6,584 nucleotides of DNA. Source: JBOGJI01 sp050747865 (GTDB lineage Bacteria; Acidobacteriota; Thermoanaerobaculia; Multivoradales; JAHEKO01). The notes under the pieces were generated by a model. The model was given only the letters and a program-made list of their open reading frames with translations, ran no database searches and was not told the DNA's origin. The DNA lies in contig JBOGJI010000082.1 of the NCBI GenBank assembly GCA_050747865.1, positions 1-6,584 on the forward strand, read 5' to 3'. Positions 1 to 6,584 of this stretch are shown here, piece after piece. Position 1 is the first letter of the stretch, and each line of letters starts with the position of its first letter. The position numbers and the translations under genes were made by a program.

Positions 1-1168
<1,168 letters not shown>

Positions 1169-1175
1169 GTCGCGA

Positions 1176-1180
1176 TCCTT
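1176..1180 (-). promoter_or_regulatory. Ribosome binding site of trpB
   Basis: On the minus strand AAGGA lies 7 nt before the ATG at 1168. This decides between that start and the in-frame ATG at 1195, which has only a poor GGG-containing stretch ahead of it. trpB is the only complete-start gene in the window that does not overlap its upstream neighbour, which fits its having a clear binding site of its own. Confidence 0.6.
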
Positions 1181-1185
1181 GCGTC

Positions 1186-1199
1186 GTCGATCCATCGAC
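1186..1199. repeat. 14-bp palindrome in the trpF-trpB gap
   Basis: Two perfect 6-bp inverted arms, GTCGAT and ATCGAC, are separated by 2 bp and sit inside the only intergenic gap of the cluster (1169-1205). The 2-nt centre is too tight for a normal RNA hairpin loop, and no T run follows on the minus strand, so it does not look like a terminator. It could be a small operator-like site or chance in GC-rich DNA. It also covers the alternative trpB start codon at 1195. Confidence 0.35.
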
Positions 1200-1205
1200 C
1201 CGACG

Positions 1206-1826
1206 CTACCTGTGTCGCACCGCCTGCACAAGGCGCTCCATCTTCTCGGGGTCCTTGATCCCCGGCCGCAGCTCGACCCCCGAGCAGGCGTCCACGCCGG
1301 TGGCCCCTGTGCGGTCGAGTGCGCGGCACACGTTGTCCGGTCGGAGGCCGCCGGCGAGCAGCCACGGGCGGAAGATCCGTAGGCCTCGCAGTGCCTCATA
1401 GGTCCAGGGTTCGCCGGTGCCGCCGTAGAGTGTCTCGTGGCTCGCTTCGACGAGGAAGCCCCAGGCATGCGGGTAGGCGTCCCACACGTCCCGCGGGGTC
1501 CGGTCGTCCACGCGAACGACCTTGACGGCACGGTCTTCCCAGGGGGCGAGGTCGGCGGGGGTCTCGTCGCCGTGGAACTGGATGCGGTCGAGGCCGACCG
1601 CCTCGACGGTGCGCTCGATGTCGGTGGGCGTGGCGTTGACGAAGACGCCGAACAGCGCGACCCTGCCGCGCACGGCGTCGGCGATCTCCGCCGCCTGTTC
1701 CAAGGTGACGTGGCGGGGGCTGGGGGGATAGAAGTTCAGGCCCAGGCAGTCCACGCCCAGATCCGCGGCGTGCACGGCGTCTTCGGGCCGGGTGATGCCG
1801 CAGATCTTGATCAGGGGGGCGCTCAA
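1206..1826 (-). CDS. trpF: Phosphoribosylanthranilate isomerase, TrpF
   Basis: TrpF performs the Amadori rearrangement of N-(5-phosphoribosyl)anthranilate to CdRP, the third step of the tryptophan branch, as a cytoplasmic TIM barrel. The 206-residue product matches the usual length of about 200-210. Visible motifs are KICGIT with the catalytic general base C9, NFYPPSPRHV at 31-40, QFHGDE at 83-88, GGTG at 135-138, LLAGGL at 156-161, and the phosphate-binding GVDACSGVE at 177-185 followed by PGIKD. The start is a TTG at 1826 whose last two bases belong to the trpC stop codon (TTGA overlap), with GGAGG 4 nt upstream. No ATG or GTG lies near the conserved N-terminus, so gene finders that avoid TTG may mis-start this gene. 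The position of the usual catalytic aspartate holds glutamate (E127, in FLVEA), an unusual but conservative change. The gene ends with TAG. Confidence 0.95.
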   Translation of the reverse strand: MSAPLIKICGITRPEDAVHAADLGVDCLGLNFYPPSPRHVTLEQAAEIADAVRGRVALFGVFVNATPTDIERTVEAVGLDRIQFHGDETPADLAPWEDRAVKVVRVDDRTPRDVWDAYPHAWGFLVEASHETLYGGTGEPWTYEALRGLRIFRPWLLAGGLRPDNVCRALDRTGATGVDACSGVELRPGIKDPEKMERLVQAVRHR

Positions 1827-2626
1827 GGTCCCTCCGGCGTCTTCAGCAGCTCCTCCAGACGAGTCGCGGGGTCGTCGGCGGTGAGCAGGGTCTCGCCGAT
1901 CAGGAAGGCGTCGAAGCCTAGGGCGGCCAGGCGCTCGACGTCGGCGGGCGAGCGGATGCCGCTCTCGGCCACCTTGAAAGCGTCCGGCGGCAGGTGCGGA
2001 AGCAACGGGCGGGAGAGCTCGAGGTCGACTTCGAATATGCGCAGGTCGCGGTGATTGATGCCGATCAGCTCCCAGTCGGCGCCGGCGAGCTTGTCGGCGT
2101 CCTCGCGGGTGTGGATCTCGACCAGGGGCGCCAGGCCGAGCGCACGGGCCGACGCCGCCAGGCGGTGCAGCGCCTCGCGTGGCTGCAGGGCGGCGATGAG
2201 CAGCACGGCGTCGGCGCCGGCGTCGCGCGCCCACTCGAGCTGCCGGGGATCGACTACGAAGTCCTTGGCCAGCGCCGGCAGGCCGGAGGCTTCCTGGCAG
2301 CGCCGCAGCAGCTCGTAGCTGCCGTGGAAGAAGTCCGGCTCTACGACCACCGACAGGGCCACGGCGCCGGCCTCGGCGTACGCCTGAGCCTGCGTGAGCG
2401 GGTCGACGCGGTCTCTCAGGTCTCCAAGGCGCGGCGAGCCGAGCTTGACCTCGGCGATGACCGACCGTCCGCGTCTGCGCGCGAGCGCGGCGAGGAAGTC
2501 GTTCTCCGCAACGGTCAGCGGCGTGTCGCGGCCCGCCGGGACTTCGGTCGCGGGCGCCGCCGTGACACGCGCTCGCCGCTGGGCGACGATGCGCTCCAGG
2601 ATGTCCGGCAACGCCCCGCCGCTCAC
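1823..2626 (-). CDS. trpC: Indole-3-glycerol-phosphate synthase, TrpC
   Basis: TrpC closes the indole ring, turning CdRP into indole-3-glycerol phosphate with loss of CO2 and water. The 267-residue product is a single-domain TIM-barrel enzyme, not the enteric TrpC-TrpF fusion. By comparison with archaeal IGPS, the catalytic set appears complete: E59 and K61 in IAEVK, K121 in KDF, E170 in PLVEIH, N191 in GINHRDL, and E221-S222 in VAESGI. LPDILERIV at 6-14 is the usual N-terminal helix. Some flanking positions differ from the common pattern: VVVEP where LTE is usual, A before KDF where R or K is usual, and GINHR rather than GINNR. None touches the listed catalytic residues. The start is GTG at 2626, sharing GTGA with the trpD stop; the trpC stop in turn overlaps the trpF TTG. 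These overlaps predict translational coupling on both sides. Confidence 0.97.
   Translation of the reverse strand: MSGGALPDILERIVAQRRARVTAAPATEVPAGRDTPLTVAENDFLAALARRRGRSVIAEVKLGSPRLGDLRDRVDPLTQAQAYAEAGAVALSVVVEPDFFHGSYELLRRCQEASGLPALAKDFVVDPRQLEWARDAGADAVLLIAALQPREALHRLAASARALGLAPLVEIHTREDADKLAGADWELIGINHRDLRIFEVDLELSRPLLPHLPPDAFKVAESGIRSPADVERLAALGFDAFLIGETLLTADDPATRLEELLKTPEGP
1830..1835 (-). promoter_or_regulatory. Ribosome binding site of trpF
   Basis: The minus strand reads GGAGGG here, inside the last codons of trpC. It lies 3-4 nt before the TTG at 1826. A strong Shine-Dalgarno next to a weak start codon that shares bases with the trpC stop supports the TTG call and translational coupling of trpF to trpC. 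Confidence 0.65.
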
Positions 2627-3663
2627 GCTGCCCCCTCGGAGCCCGGGCTCTCGGCGCCGAACCGCCGCAATGCCTCCAGCGTACGCCGCGCTGCGCCGCT
2701 CGCCAGCGCCTGGCGCGCCTGCTCGATCCCTTCCTCGAGAGTCACCGCCCGGCCGCCTACGTAGACGGCGGCGCCGGCGTTGAGCAGGGTGACGTCGGCG
2801 AGCGGTCCGGGCTCGCCGTCCAGCAGCCGCTCCATGGCCGCGGCGTTCTCTTCGGGTACGCCTCCCGCCAGCGCGGCGACCGGGACGCGGGGGAAGCCCA
2901 GGTCGCGCGCGTCGAGCGTCCAGGTGTGGACCTCGCCGTCGCGCAGCTCCGCCACCCAGTTCGGTCCGCTGGTCGAAAGCTCGTCCAGGCCGTCGTCCGC
3001 GTGCACCACCAGGACGTGCTCGCTGTCCAGCTCTCCCAGCACCCGCGCCAGCCGCTCCACCAGCGTTGGCGCGAAGACGCCCAGGACCTGGCGACGTGCT
3101 CCCGCCGGGTTGGTGAGCGGACCGAGGACGTTGAACAGGGTGCGCACGCCCAGGGCCTGGCGCACCGTCATCACCGCCCGCATCGCCGGATGCATGCGGG
3201 GGGCGAAGAGGAAGGCGATCCCCAGATCATCGAGGCAACGTGCGGCCGCCTCGGGGGCGAGATCGACGGCGACCCCCAGGGCGCCGAGCACGTCGGCGCT
3301 GCCGGAGCGGCTCGAGATCGCCCGGTTGCCGTGCTTGGCGATCGGCACGCCGGCGCCGGCGGCGATCAGGGCCGCGGCGGTGGAGATGTTGAAGGTTCCC
3401 TTGCCGTCGCCCCCGGTGCCGCAGGTGTCGACCACGTCCGTCCTGTGGTGCGGCACCGCGAGCGCGCGGCTGCGCATGGCCGCGGCGGCCCCGGCCACCT
3501 CCCCCACCGCCTCACCCCGCATGGCCAGGGCGACGAGCACGCCGGCCTGCACCGCCTCGCCCACCTTGCCGTCCATCAGGTCGCCGATGAACGACTCCAT
3601 GTCGGCACGCGGCACCTCCTCGCCGGCGAGGATGCGCCGCAGCAGGGCCGCCGGCTCAGCCAT
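2623..3663 (-). CDS. trpD: Anthranilate phosphoribosyltransferase, TrpD
   Basis: TrpD transfers phosphoribose from PRPP to anthranilate, giving phosphoribosylanthranilate. At 346 residues it has normal length for the stand-alone enzyme; it is not fused to the TrpG amidotransferase as in enterics. Visible signatures are DTCGTGGDGKGTFNIST at 79-95 (the PRPP-binding glycine loop), KHGNRAISSRSGSADVLGALG-type segment at 110-130, the anthranilate-binding region around RTLFNVLGPLTNPA at 174-187, and the metal-binding acidic pair D227-E228 in DGLDELSTSG. The N-terminal helical domain and the PRPP domain are in the usual order. The ATG at 3663 overlaps the end of trpG by 8 nt; it has little Shine-Dalgarno character upstream, so translation probably depends on coupling to trpG. 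Its TGA stop overlaps the trpC GTG. Nothing is broken or missing. Confidence 0.98.
   Translation of the reverse strand: MAEPAALLRRILAGEEVPRADMESFIGDLMDGKVGEAVQAGVLVALAMRGEAVGEVAGAAAAMRSRALAVPHHRTDVVDTCGTGGDGKGTFNISTAAALIAAGAGVPIAKHGNRAISSRSGSADVLGALGVAVDLAPEAAARCLDDLGIAFLFAPRMHPAMRAVMTVRQALGVRTLFNVLGPLTNPAGARRQVLGVFAPTLVERLARVLGELDSEHVLVVHADDGLDELSTSGPNWVAELRDGEVHTWTLDARDLGFPRVPVAALAGGVPEENAAAMERLLDGEPGPLADVTLLNAGAAVYVGGRAVTLEEGIEQARQALASGAARRTLEALRRFGAESPGSEGAA
2631..2637 (-). promoter_or_regulatory. Ribosome binding site of trpC
   Basis: The minus strand reads GAGGGGG within the last trpD codons, 4 nt before the GTG start at 2626. It supports the GTG as the trpC start although it overlaps the trpD stop codon. 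Confidence 0.55.
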
Positions 3664-4234
3664 GAGGATCGCGACAAAGGGCCAGGAAATTGCCCATCAG
3701 CGCGTCTCCCGAGCGGGTCAAGATCGACTCCGGGTGGAACTGCACGCCCCACCACGGGAGCTCCCGGTGGCGCATGCCCATCAAGGTGCCCTCCTCGCTC
3801 CACGCCAGGGCCTCCAGCTCCGCGGGCAACGTCTCCTCGCGGACGCACAGGCTGTGGTAGCGCGTGGCCTCGAACGGGTTCGGCAGGCCGGCGAACGGAC
3901 CGGCGTCCAGGTGGCGGATCTGCGAGGTCTTGCCGTGCATCAGCCGCGGCGCCCGTTCCACCACGGCGCCCAGGGCCGAACCCAGCGCCTGGTGTCCGAG
4001 GCAGACGCCGAGCAGCGGCAGCCGCGGCCGCGCACGGATCAGCTCCTCGCATACGCCGGCCTCCTCCGGCCTGCCCGGGCCGGGAGAGAGCACGATGCCG
4101 GAGGCCCCCAGCTCGAGCAGTCCTTCAGCCGGGCTCTCGTCGTTGCGCACGACGCGCACCTCTTCGCCGGCCACGAGCAGCATCTGGACCAGATTGAAGG
4201 TGAAGGAGTCGTAGTTGTCGACCACCAGGATCAT
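3656..4234 (-). CDS. trpG: Anthranilate synthase component II, glutamine amidotransferase TrpG
   Basis: TrpG hydrolyses glutamine and passes ammonia to TrpE for anthranilate formation. The 192-residue product is a complete class I (triad) amidotransferase: DNYDSFTFNLVQ at 6-17, the oxyanion-region LSPGPGRPEEAG at 49-60, the nucleophile C78 in GVCLGHQ, HGKTS at 100-104, RYHSL at 125-129, and H168/E170 in GVQFHPES. The ATG at 4234 shares ATGA with the trpE stop, and only a weak purine-rich stretch precedes it, pointing to coupling with trpE. That gives the two anthranilate synthase subunits matched output. In some bacteria such a protein also serves PabB in folate synthesis as an amphibolic PabA/TrpG; the tight placement directly after trpE favours the tryptophan role, but a shared role cannot be excluded from this window. 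Confidence 0.97.
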   Translation of the reverse strand: MILVVDNYDSFTFNLVQMLLVAGEEVRVVRNDESPAEGLLELGASGIVLSPGPGRPEEAGVCEELIRARPRLPLLGVCLGHQALGSALGAVVERAPRLMHGKTSQIRHLDAGPFAGLPNPFEATRYHSLCVREETLPAELEALAWSEEGTLMGMRHRELPWWGVQFHPESILTRSGDALMGNFLALCRDPHG

Positions 4235-5718
4235 GGCTCGTGGAACCGCCGCGCCAATCCTACGGCCGCCAGCAGGGCGGCGGCCTTGTCCTCGGTCTCC
4301 CGCTGCTCCGCCTCCGGGCGCGAGTCGGCGACGATGCCGGCACCGGCGGTCACGGTCAACCCGCCCTGCTGGCAGATCACCGTGCGGATGGTAATGCAGG
4401 TATCGAGGTCGCCCGAGAACGACAGGTAGCCGACTGCGCCGGCGTAGGGCCCGCGCGCCTCGGGCTCCAGCCGGCGCAGGATCTCCATCGCCCGGATCTT
4501 GGGGGCACCGGAGACCGTGCCGGCCGGGAAGCAGGCGAAGAAGGCGTCTAAGGCGCCGCGCCCGGCGGCCAGCTCGGCGCTGACGCCGGAGACCAGGTGC
4601 ATGACGTGGCTGTAACGCTCGACCGACATCAGCTCGTCGACGCGCACGCTGCCCGCGCGGGCGATGCGGCCGAGGTCGTTGCGCCCCAGGTCGACCAGCA
4701 TCAGGTGCTCGGCCCGCTCCTTCTCGTCGGCGAGCAGCTCGGCGGCGAGGCGGCGGTCCTCCTCCGGCGTCGCGCCGCGCGGCCGGGTGCCGGCGATCGG
4801 GCGCACCTCGACGCGACGGCCGGTCACCCGCACCAGCATCTCGGGCGAGGCCCCGGCCAGCGCCACCTCGGGCAGCTCGAGCAGCACCATGTACGGGCTG
4901 GGATTGACCACCCGCAGGGCGCGGTAGATCTCCAGCGGGGAGATCCCCTGCGCGGTGTTCGCCGCGATACGACTGGTTATCCGACTGGCTATCCGGAAAT
5001 GCCGCGCCAGCACGATCTGGAAGGCGTCGCCGCGCTCGATGTGGCCCTGGGCGCGGCGCACTGCCTCCTGGAACGCCTCGCCGCTCCACGCGGCCTCCGC
5101 CGGCGCCGCCGGCCCGGGCGCCAGGTGCGGCAGCTCGGCGCCGTGGTCGGGGTCCGCCGGGAGCCGCAGCGCCGCGGCCAGCCGCTCCAGCTCCCCGTGT
5201 GCGGCGGAAGCGCTCACCTCGCCATCGATCTCGTTGGCGAACAGCACCAGGCGCTGCCGCGCATGATCGAAGGCGGCGCCGGAGTTGAACCGCGCGGCTA
5301 CCGCCAAGGGCAGGCCTCGGGGGTCGGGCCGCGGCGGCGGCAGCCGTTCCAGCAGCGCCGCCGTCTCGAAGCCGAAGTAGCTCACCCAGCCGCCGGCGAA
5401 GGGCAGCTCCGTACGGTCGCCGCGAACGCGCTGCAGCTCCTCGGCGAACGCCGCGAGCGGCGGCCCGGCAAGCCGTCGCGAGTCCGCGGAGTTGCCGTCC
5501 GCGAGCTCGGCGCGGTCCGGGTACAGGCGCAGGAGGTGGCTGGGGCCGCAGGCGAGGAAGCTGAAGCGGGCGACCTGCACGCCGCCGGTGACGCTCTCGA
5601 GCAGGAATCCGACCGGCGAGGCGCGGCGGAGACGCCGGAAGGCCTCCACCGGCGTCAGGCTGTCGGCCAGGAGCGTGCGCAGGTGCGTCTTCGCTCGCTT
5701 AAGAGCCATTGACTCCAC
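4231..5718 (-). CDS. trpE: Anthranilate synthase component I, TrpE
   Basis: TrpE makes anthranilate from chorismate using ammonia supplied by TrpG. The 495 residues include the N-terminal regulatory/core part and the chorismate-binding domain. The LLES motif at 39-42, where tryptophan binds in feedback-inhibited enzymes, is intact, so allosteric inhibition by tryptophan is likely. The catalytic domain shows GDAFQIVLARHF at 230-241, NPSPYM at 272-277, ASPEML from 290, PIAGTRPRG from 307, HLMLVDLGRNDLG from 338, FPAGTVSGAPKIRAMEI from 397, GYLSFSG from 430, and TVTAGAGIVADS from 455. TrpE is preferred over PabB because of LLES and the surrounding trp genes. The GTG at 5718 (GGAAG 6 nt upstream) gives a 20-nt overlap with aroE; an in-frame ATG at 5709 (GGAG 3 nt upstream) is equally possible and shortens the protein by three residues. 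Residues about 242-258 carry an unusual insertion with an R-I-x-S repeat, caused by a tandem duplication. Confidence 0.97.
   Translation of the reverse strand: MESMALKRAKTHLRTLLADSLTPVEAFRRLRRASPVGFLLESVTGGVQVARFSFLACGPSHLLRLYPDRAELADGNSADSRRLAGPPLAAFAEELQRVRGDRTELPFAGGWVSYFGFETAALLERLPPPRPDPRGLPLAVAARFNSGAAFDHARQRLVLFANEIDGEVSASAAHGELERLAAALRLPADPDHGAELPHLAPGPAAPAEAAWSGEAFQEAVRRAQGHIERGDAFQIVLARHFRIASRITSRIAANTAQGISPLEIYRALRVVNPSPYMVLLELPEVALAGASPEMLVRVTGRRVEVRPIAGTRPRGATPEEDRRLAAELLADEKERAEHLMLVDLGRNDLGRIARAGSVRVDELMSVERYSHVMHLVSGVSAELAAGRGALDAFFACFPAGTVSGAPKIRAMEILRRLEPEARGPYAGAVGYLSFSGDLDTCITIRTVICQQGGLTVTAGAGIVADSRPEAEQRETEDKAAALLAAVGLARRFHEP
4971..4994. repeat. In-frame 12-bp tandem duplication within trpE
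   Basis: Two adjacent 12-bp units, gactggttatcc (4971-4982) and gactggctatcc (4983-4994), differ at one base. On the coding strand they give R-I-A-S followed by R-I-T-S, and the next four residues R-I-A-A look like a diverged third unit. The segment is about 50% G+C and uses ATA and AGT codons, unlike the surrounding GC-rich trpE. It lies in a connecting segment between the RHF strand and the PLEIYRALR helix, not in an active-site motif. Confidence 0.75.
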
Positions 5719-6584
5719 CGACGTCTTCCAGGTCCAGGCAGCGACGCGCCGCGTCCCGCGGCAGCTCGCGACCGGTCATGAGGTGGAACTGCGGGATGGC
5801 CTGGCCGAGCAGCACCTCGCGGCCGTCGACGGCCAGCCGACCGGACGCGCGGGCGGCGGCGACCAGCGGGGTCGGCCGGTCCTGGCGATAGACGAGATCG
5901 ACGAGCACCGCGTCTTCGCCCAGACGTCGCGGCTCGAACGGCAAGGGGTCACCGTCGTCGCCGCCCAGGGATGTGGCGTGGACGACGACGGGAAACCGCT
6001 CCGGCTGGAAGGCGTCCAGATCGAGGAACGCCACACGCAGTCGTTGGGCGACGATCCGGCCGCGAGCGCTGTCGCGGTTCACCAGCACCACGCGCGCGCC
6101 CTGCTTCGCCAGCGCCCAGGCCGCCGCGCGCCCCGCTCCGCCGGCGCCGACCACCGCCACCTCAGCCCTCTCCGGCACGACGCCGTGGCTGCGCAGCGCG
6201 TGCACGACGCCGGCACCGTCGGTGCTCTCGCCCTCCCACACGCCCTCGTTGTGAACCAGGGTGTTGACGGCGTCGAGAAAGTCGGCGAGCGGGCTGAGCG
6301 CGCCCGCCACCGCGGCCGCGGCGCCCTTGTGCGGAGCGGTCACGCTGAGGCCGGTCAGCGGCAGCTCGAGCGCGTCGAACCGCCCGGCCTCCACCACCTC
6401 GAGCCAGAAGGGACCGAAGCGGGAGACGGGGAAAGGCAGATAGAGGAACGGCAGGCCCAGCTCCCGATACGCCGTGTTGTGCAGGCGCGGCGACAAGCTG
6501 ACCATCGCGCGCTCGCCGACGACGCCGAAGACGCGCTCGACCGGCGGCAGCTCGGGCAGGCCGTAGTCCCGCCTCAGCGTGGCC
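5699..6584 (-). CDS. aroE: Shikimate dehydrogenase domain, probably C-terminal half of an AroD-AroE fusion (5' end cut by window edge)
   Basis: This domain reduces 3-dehydroshikimate to shikimate with NADPH. The window holds 294 codons before the TAA. Counting from the edge, visible motifs are VFGVVG at 18-23, SLSPRLHN at 29-36 (the two shikimate-binding serines), SVTAPHK with the catalytic lysine at 86, DAVNTLV at 104-110, STDGAG with the catalytic aspartate at 122, the Rossmann loop VVGAGGAGRAA at 144-154, NR at 169-170 typical of NADP preference, VDLVY at 228-232, and DGREVLLGQAIPQFHLMTG at 253-271. The frame continues at least 17 residues upstream of the first strand with no ATG, GTG or TTG, so the protein is longer at its N-terminus than free AroE. 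That pattern fits a type I dehydroquinate dehydratase fused in front, which is an inference. The VS and STD forms replace the usual HS and NTD. The 3' end overlaps trpE, which implies coupled translation. Confidence 0.9.
   Translation of the reverse strand, partial: ATLRRDYGLPELPPVERVFGVVGERAMVSLSPRLHNTAYRELGLPFLYLPFPVSRFGPFWLEVVEAGRFDALELPLTGLSVTAPHKGAAAAVAGALSPLADFLDAVNTLVHNEGVWEGESTDGAGVVHALRSHGVVPERAEVAVVGAGGAGRAAAWALAKQGARVVLVNRDSARGRIVAQRLRVAFLDLDAFQPERFPVVVHATSLGGDDGDPLPFEPRRLGEDAVLVDLVYRQDRPTPLVAAARASGRLAVDGREVLLGQAIPQFHLMTGRELPRDAARRCLDLEDVGGVNGS

Noticed and set aside
1186..1199. Possible rho-independent terminator between trpF and trpB
   Set aside because: The stem is only 6 bp with a 2-nt centre and no following T run, and trpB continues the same operon.
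1437..2054. 205-codon plus-strand open frame opposite trpF and trpC
   Set aside because: It crosses the antisense of the trpC/trpF junction, has no recognisable motif and is explained by the codon bias of the real genes.
1827..2234. Upstream in-frame extension of trpF to a start near 2234
   Set aside because: The extra 136 codons are an out-of-frame reading of trpC, arginine-rich and without homology. The TTG at 1826 with GGAGG ahead gives a normal TrpF.
2780..4429. 549-codon plus-strand open frame opposite trpD and trpG
   Set aside because: It spans several conserved antisense genes, is rich in S, R, A, P and T, and shows no domain. Such long antisense frames are expected in DNA with strong third-position G/C bias.
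4235..5089. Upstream in-frame extension of trpG into trpE
   Set aside because: The added residues are an out-of-frame reading of trpE. The ATG at 4234 gives the exact family N-terminus (MILVVDNYDSF).
4597..5712. 371-codon plus-strand open frame opposite trpE
   Set aside because: It is antisense to well-conserved TrpE motifs and its composition (H, Q, A, G, R rich) is typical of a shadow frame.
5699..6505. Complete AroE starting at the internal ATG at 6505
   Set aside because: That start would remove the first beta strand VFGVVG and part of the substrate loop, which are conserved and present in frame upstream.

Overview
The window is a stretch of a high-GC bacterial chromosome (about 70% G+C by eye) filled almost wall to wall by one minus-strand gene cluster for tryptophan synthesis. 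In transcription order, from high to low coordinates, it reads: aroE part (3' portion, runs off the right edge) - trpE - trpG - trpD - trpC - trpF - trpB (runs off the left edge). The gene order trpE-G-D-C-F-B, the GC content and a probable AroD-AroE fusion fit a free-living, GC-rich bacterium outside the enteric type, for example an Acidobacteriota- or Myxococcota-like lineage. The sequence alone does not settle the taxon.

Layout. 6584-5699 is the shikimate dehydrogenase domain; its reading frame stays open upstream of the normal AroE N-terminus. 5718-4231 is anthranilate synthase component I. 4234-3656 is the glutamine amidotransferase component. 3663-2623 is anthranilate phosphoribosyltransferase. 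2626-1823 is indole-3-glycerol-phosphate synthase. 1826-1206 is phosphoribosylanthranilate isomerase, with a TTG start. 1168-1 is tryptophan synthase beta, missing only its last residues. Five of the six junctions are overlaps (20, 4, 8, 4 and 4 nt). The only gap is 37 nt, between trpF and trpB. No promoter, leader peptide, attenuator or terminator is visible, so the start of the transcription unit lies beyond the right edge, and trpA, if linked, beyond the left edge.

How the genes work together. The AroE domain reduces 3-dehydroshikimate to shikimate, feeding chorismate supply. TrpE/TrpG convert chorismate and glutamine to anthranilate. TrpD adds the phosphoribosyl group, TrpF isomerises the product, TrpC closes the indole ring, and TrpB condenses indole (made by TrpA) with serine. 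Coupling shikimate dehydrogenase translation to trpE suggests that precursor supply and the tryptophan branch are expressed together.

This is core metabolism, and I see no mobile element, CRISPR, RNA gene or undescribed defence-like system. The points worth a second look are modest: the probable AroD-AroE fusion at the head, an Asp-to-Glu change at the expected general-acid position of TrpF, an in-frame 12-bp tandem duplication inside trpE, substitutions in two AroE substrate motifs, and a small palindrome plus alternative start in the only intergenic gap.
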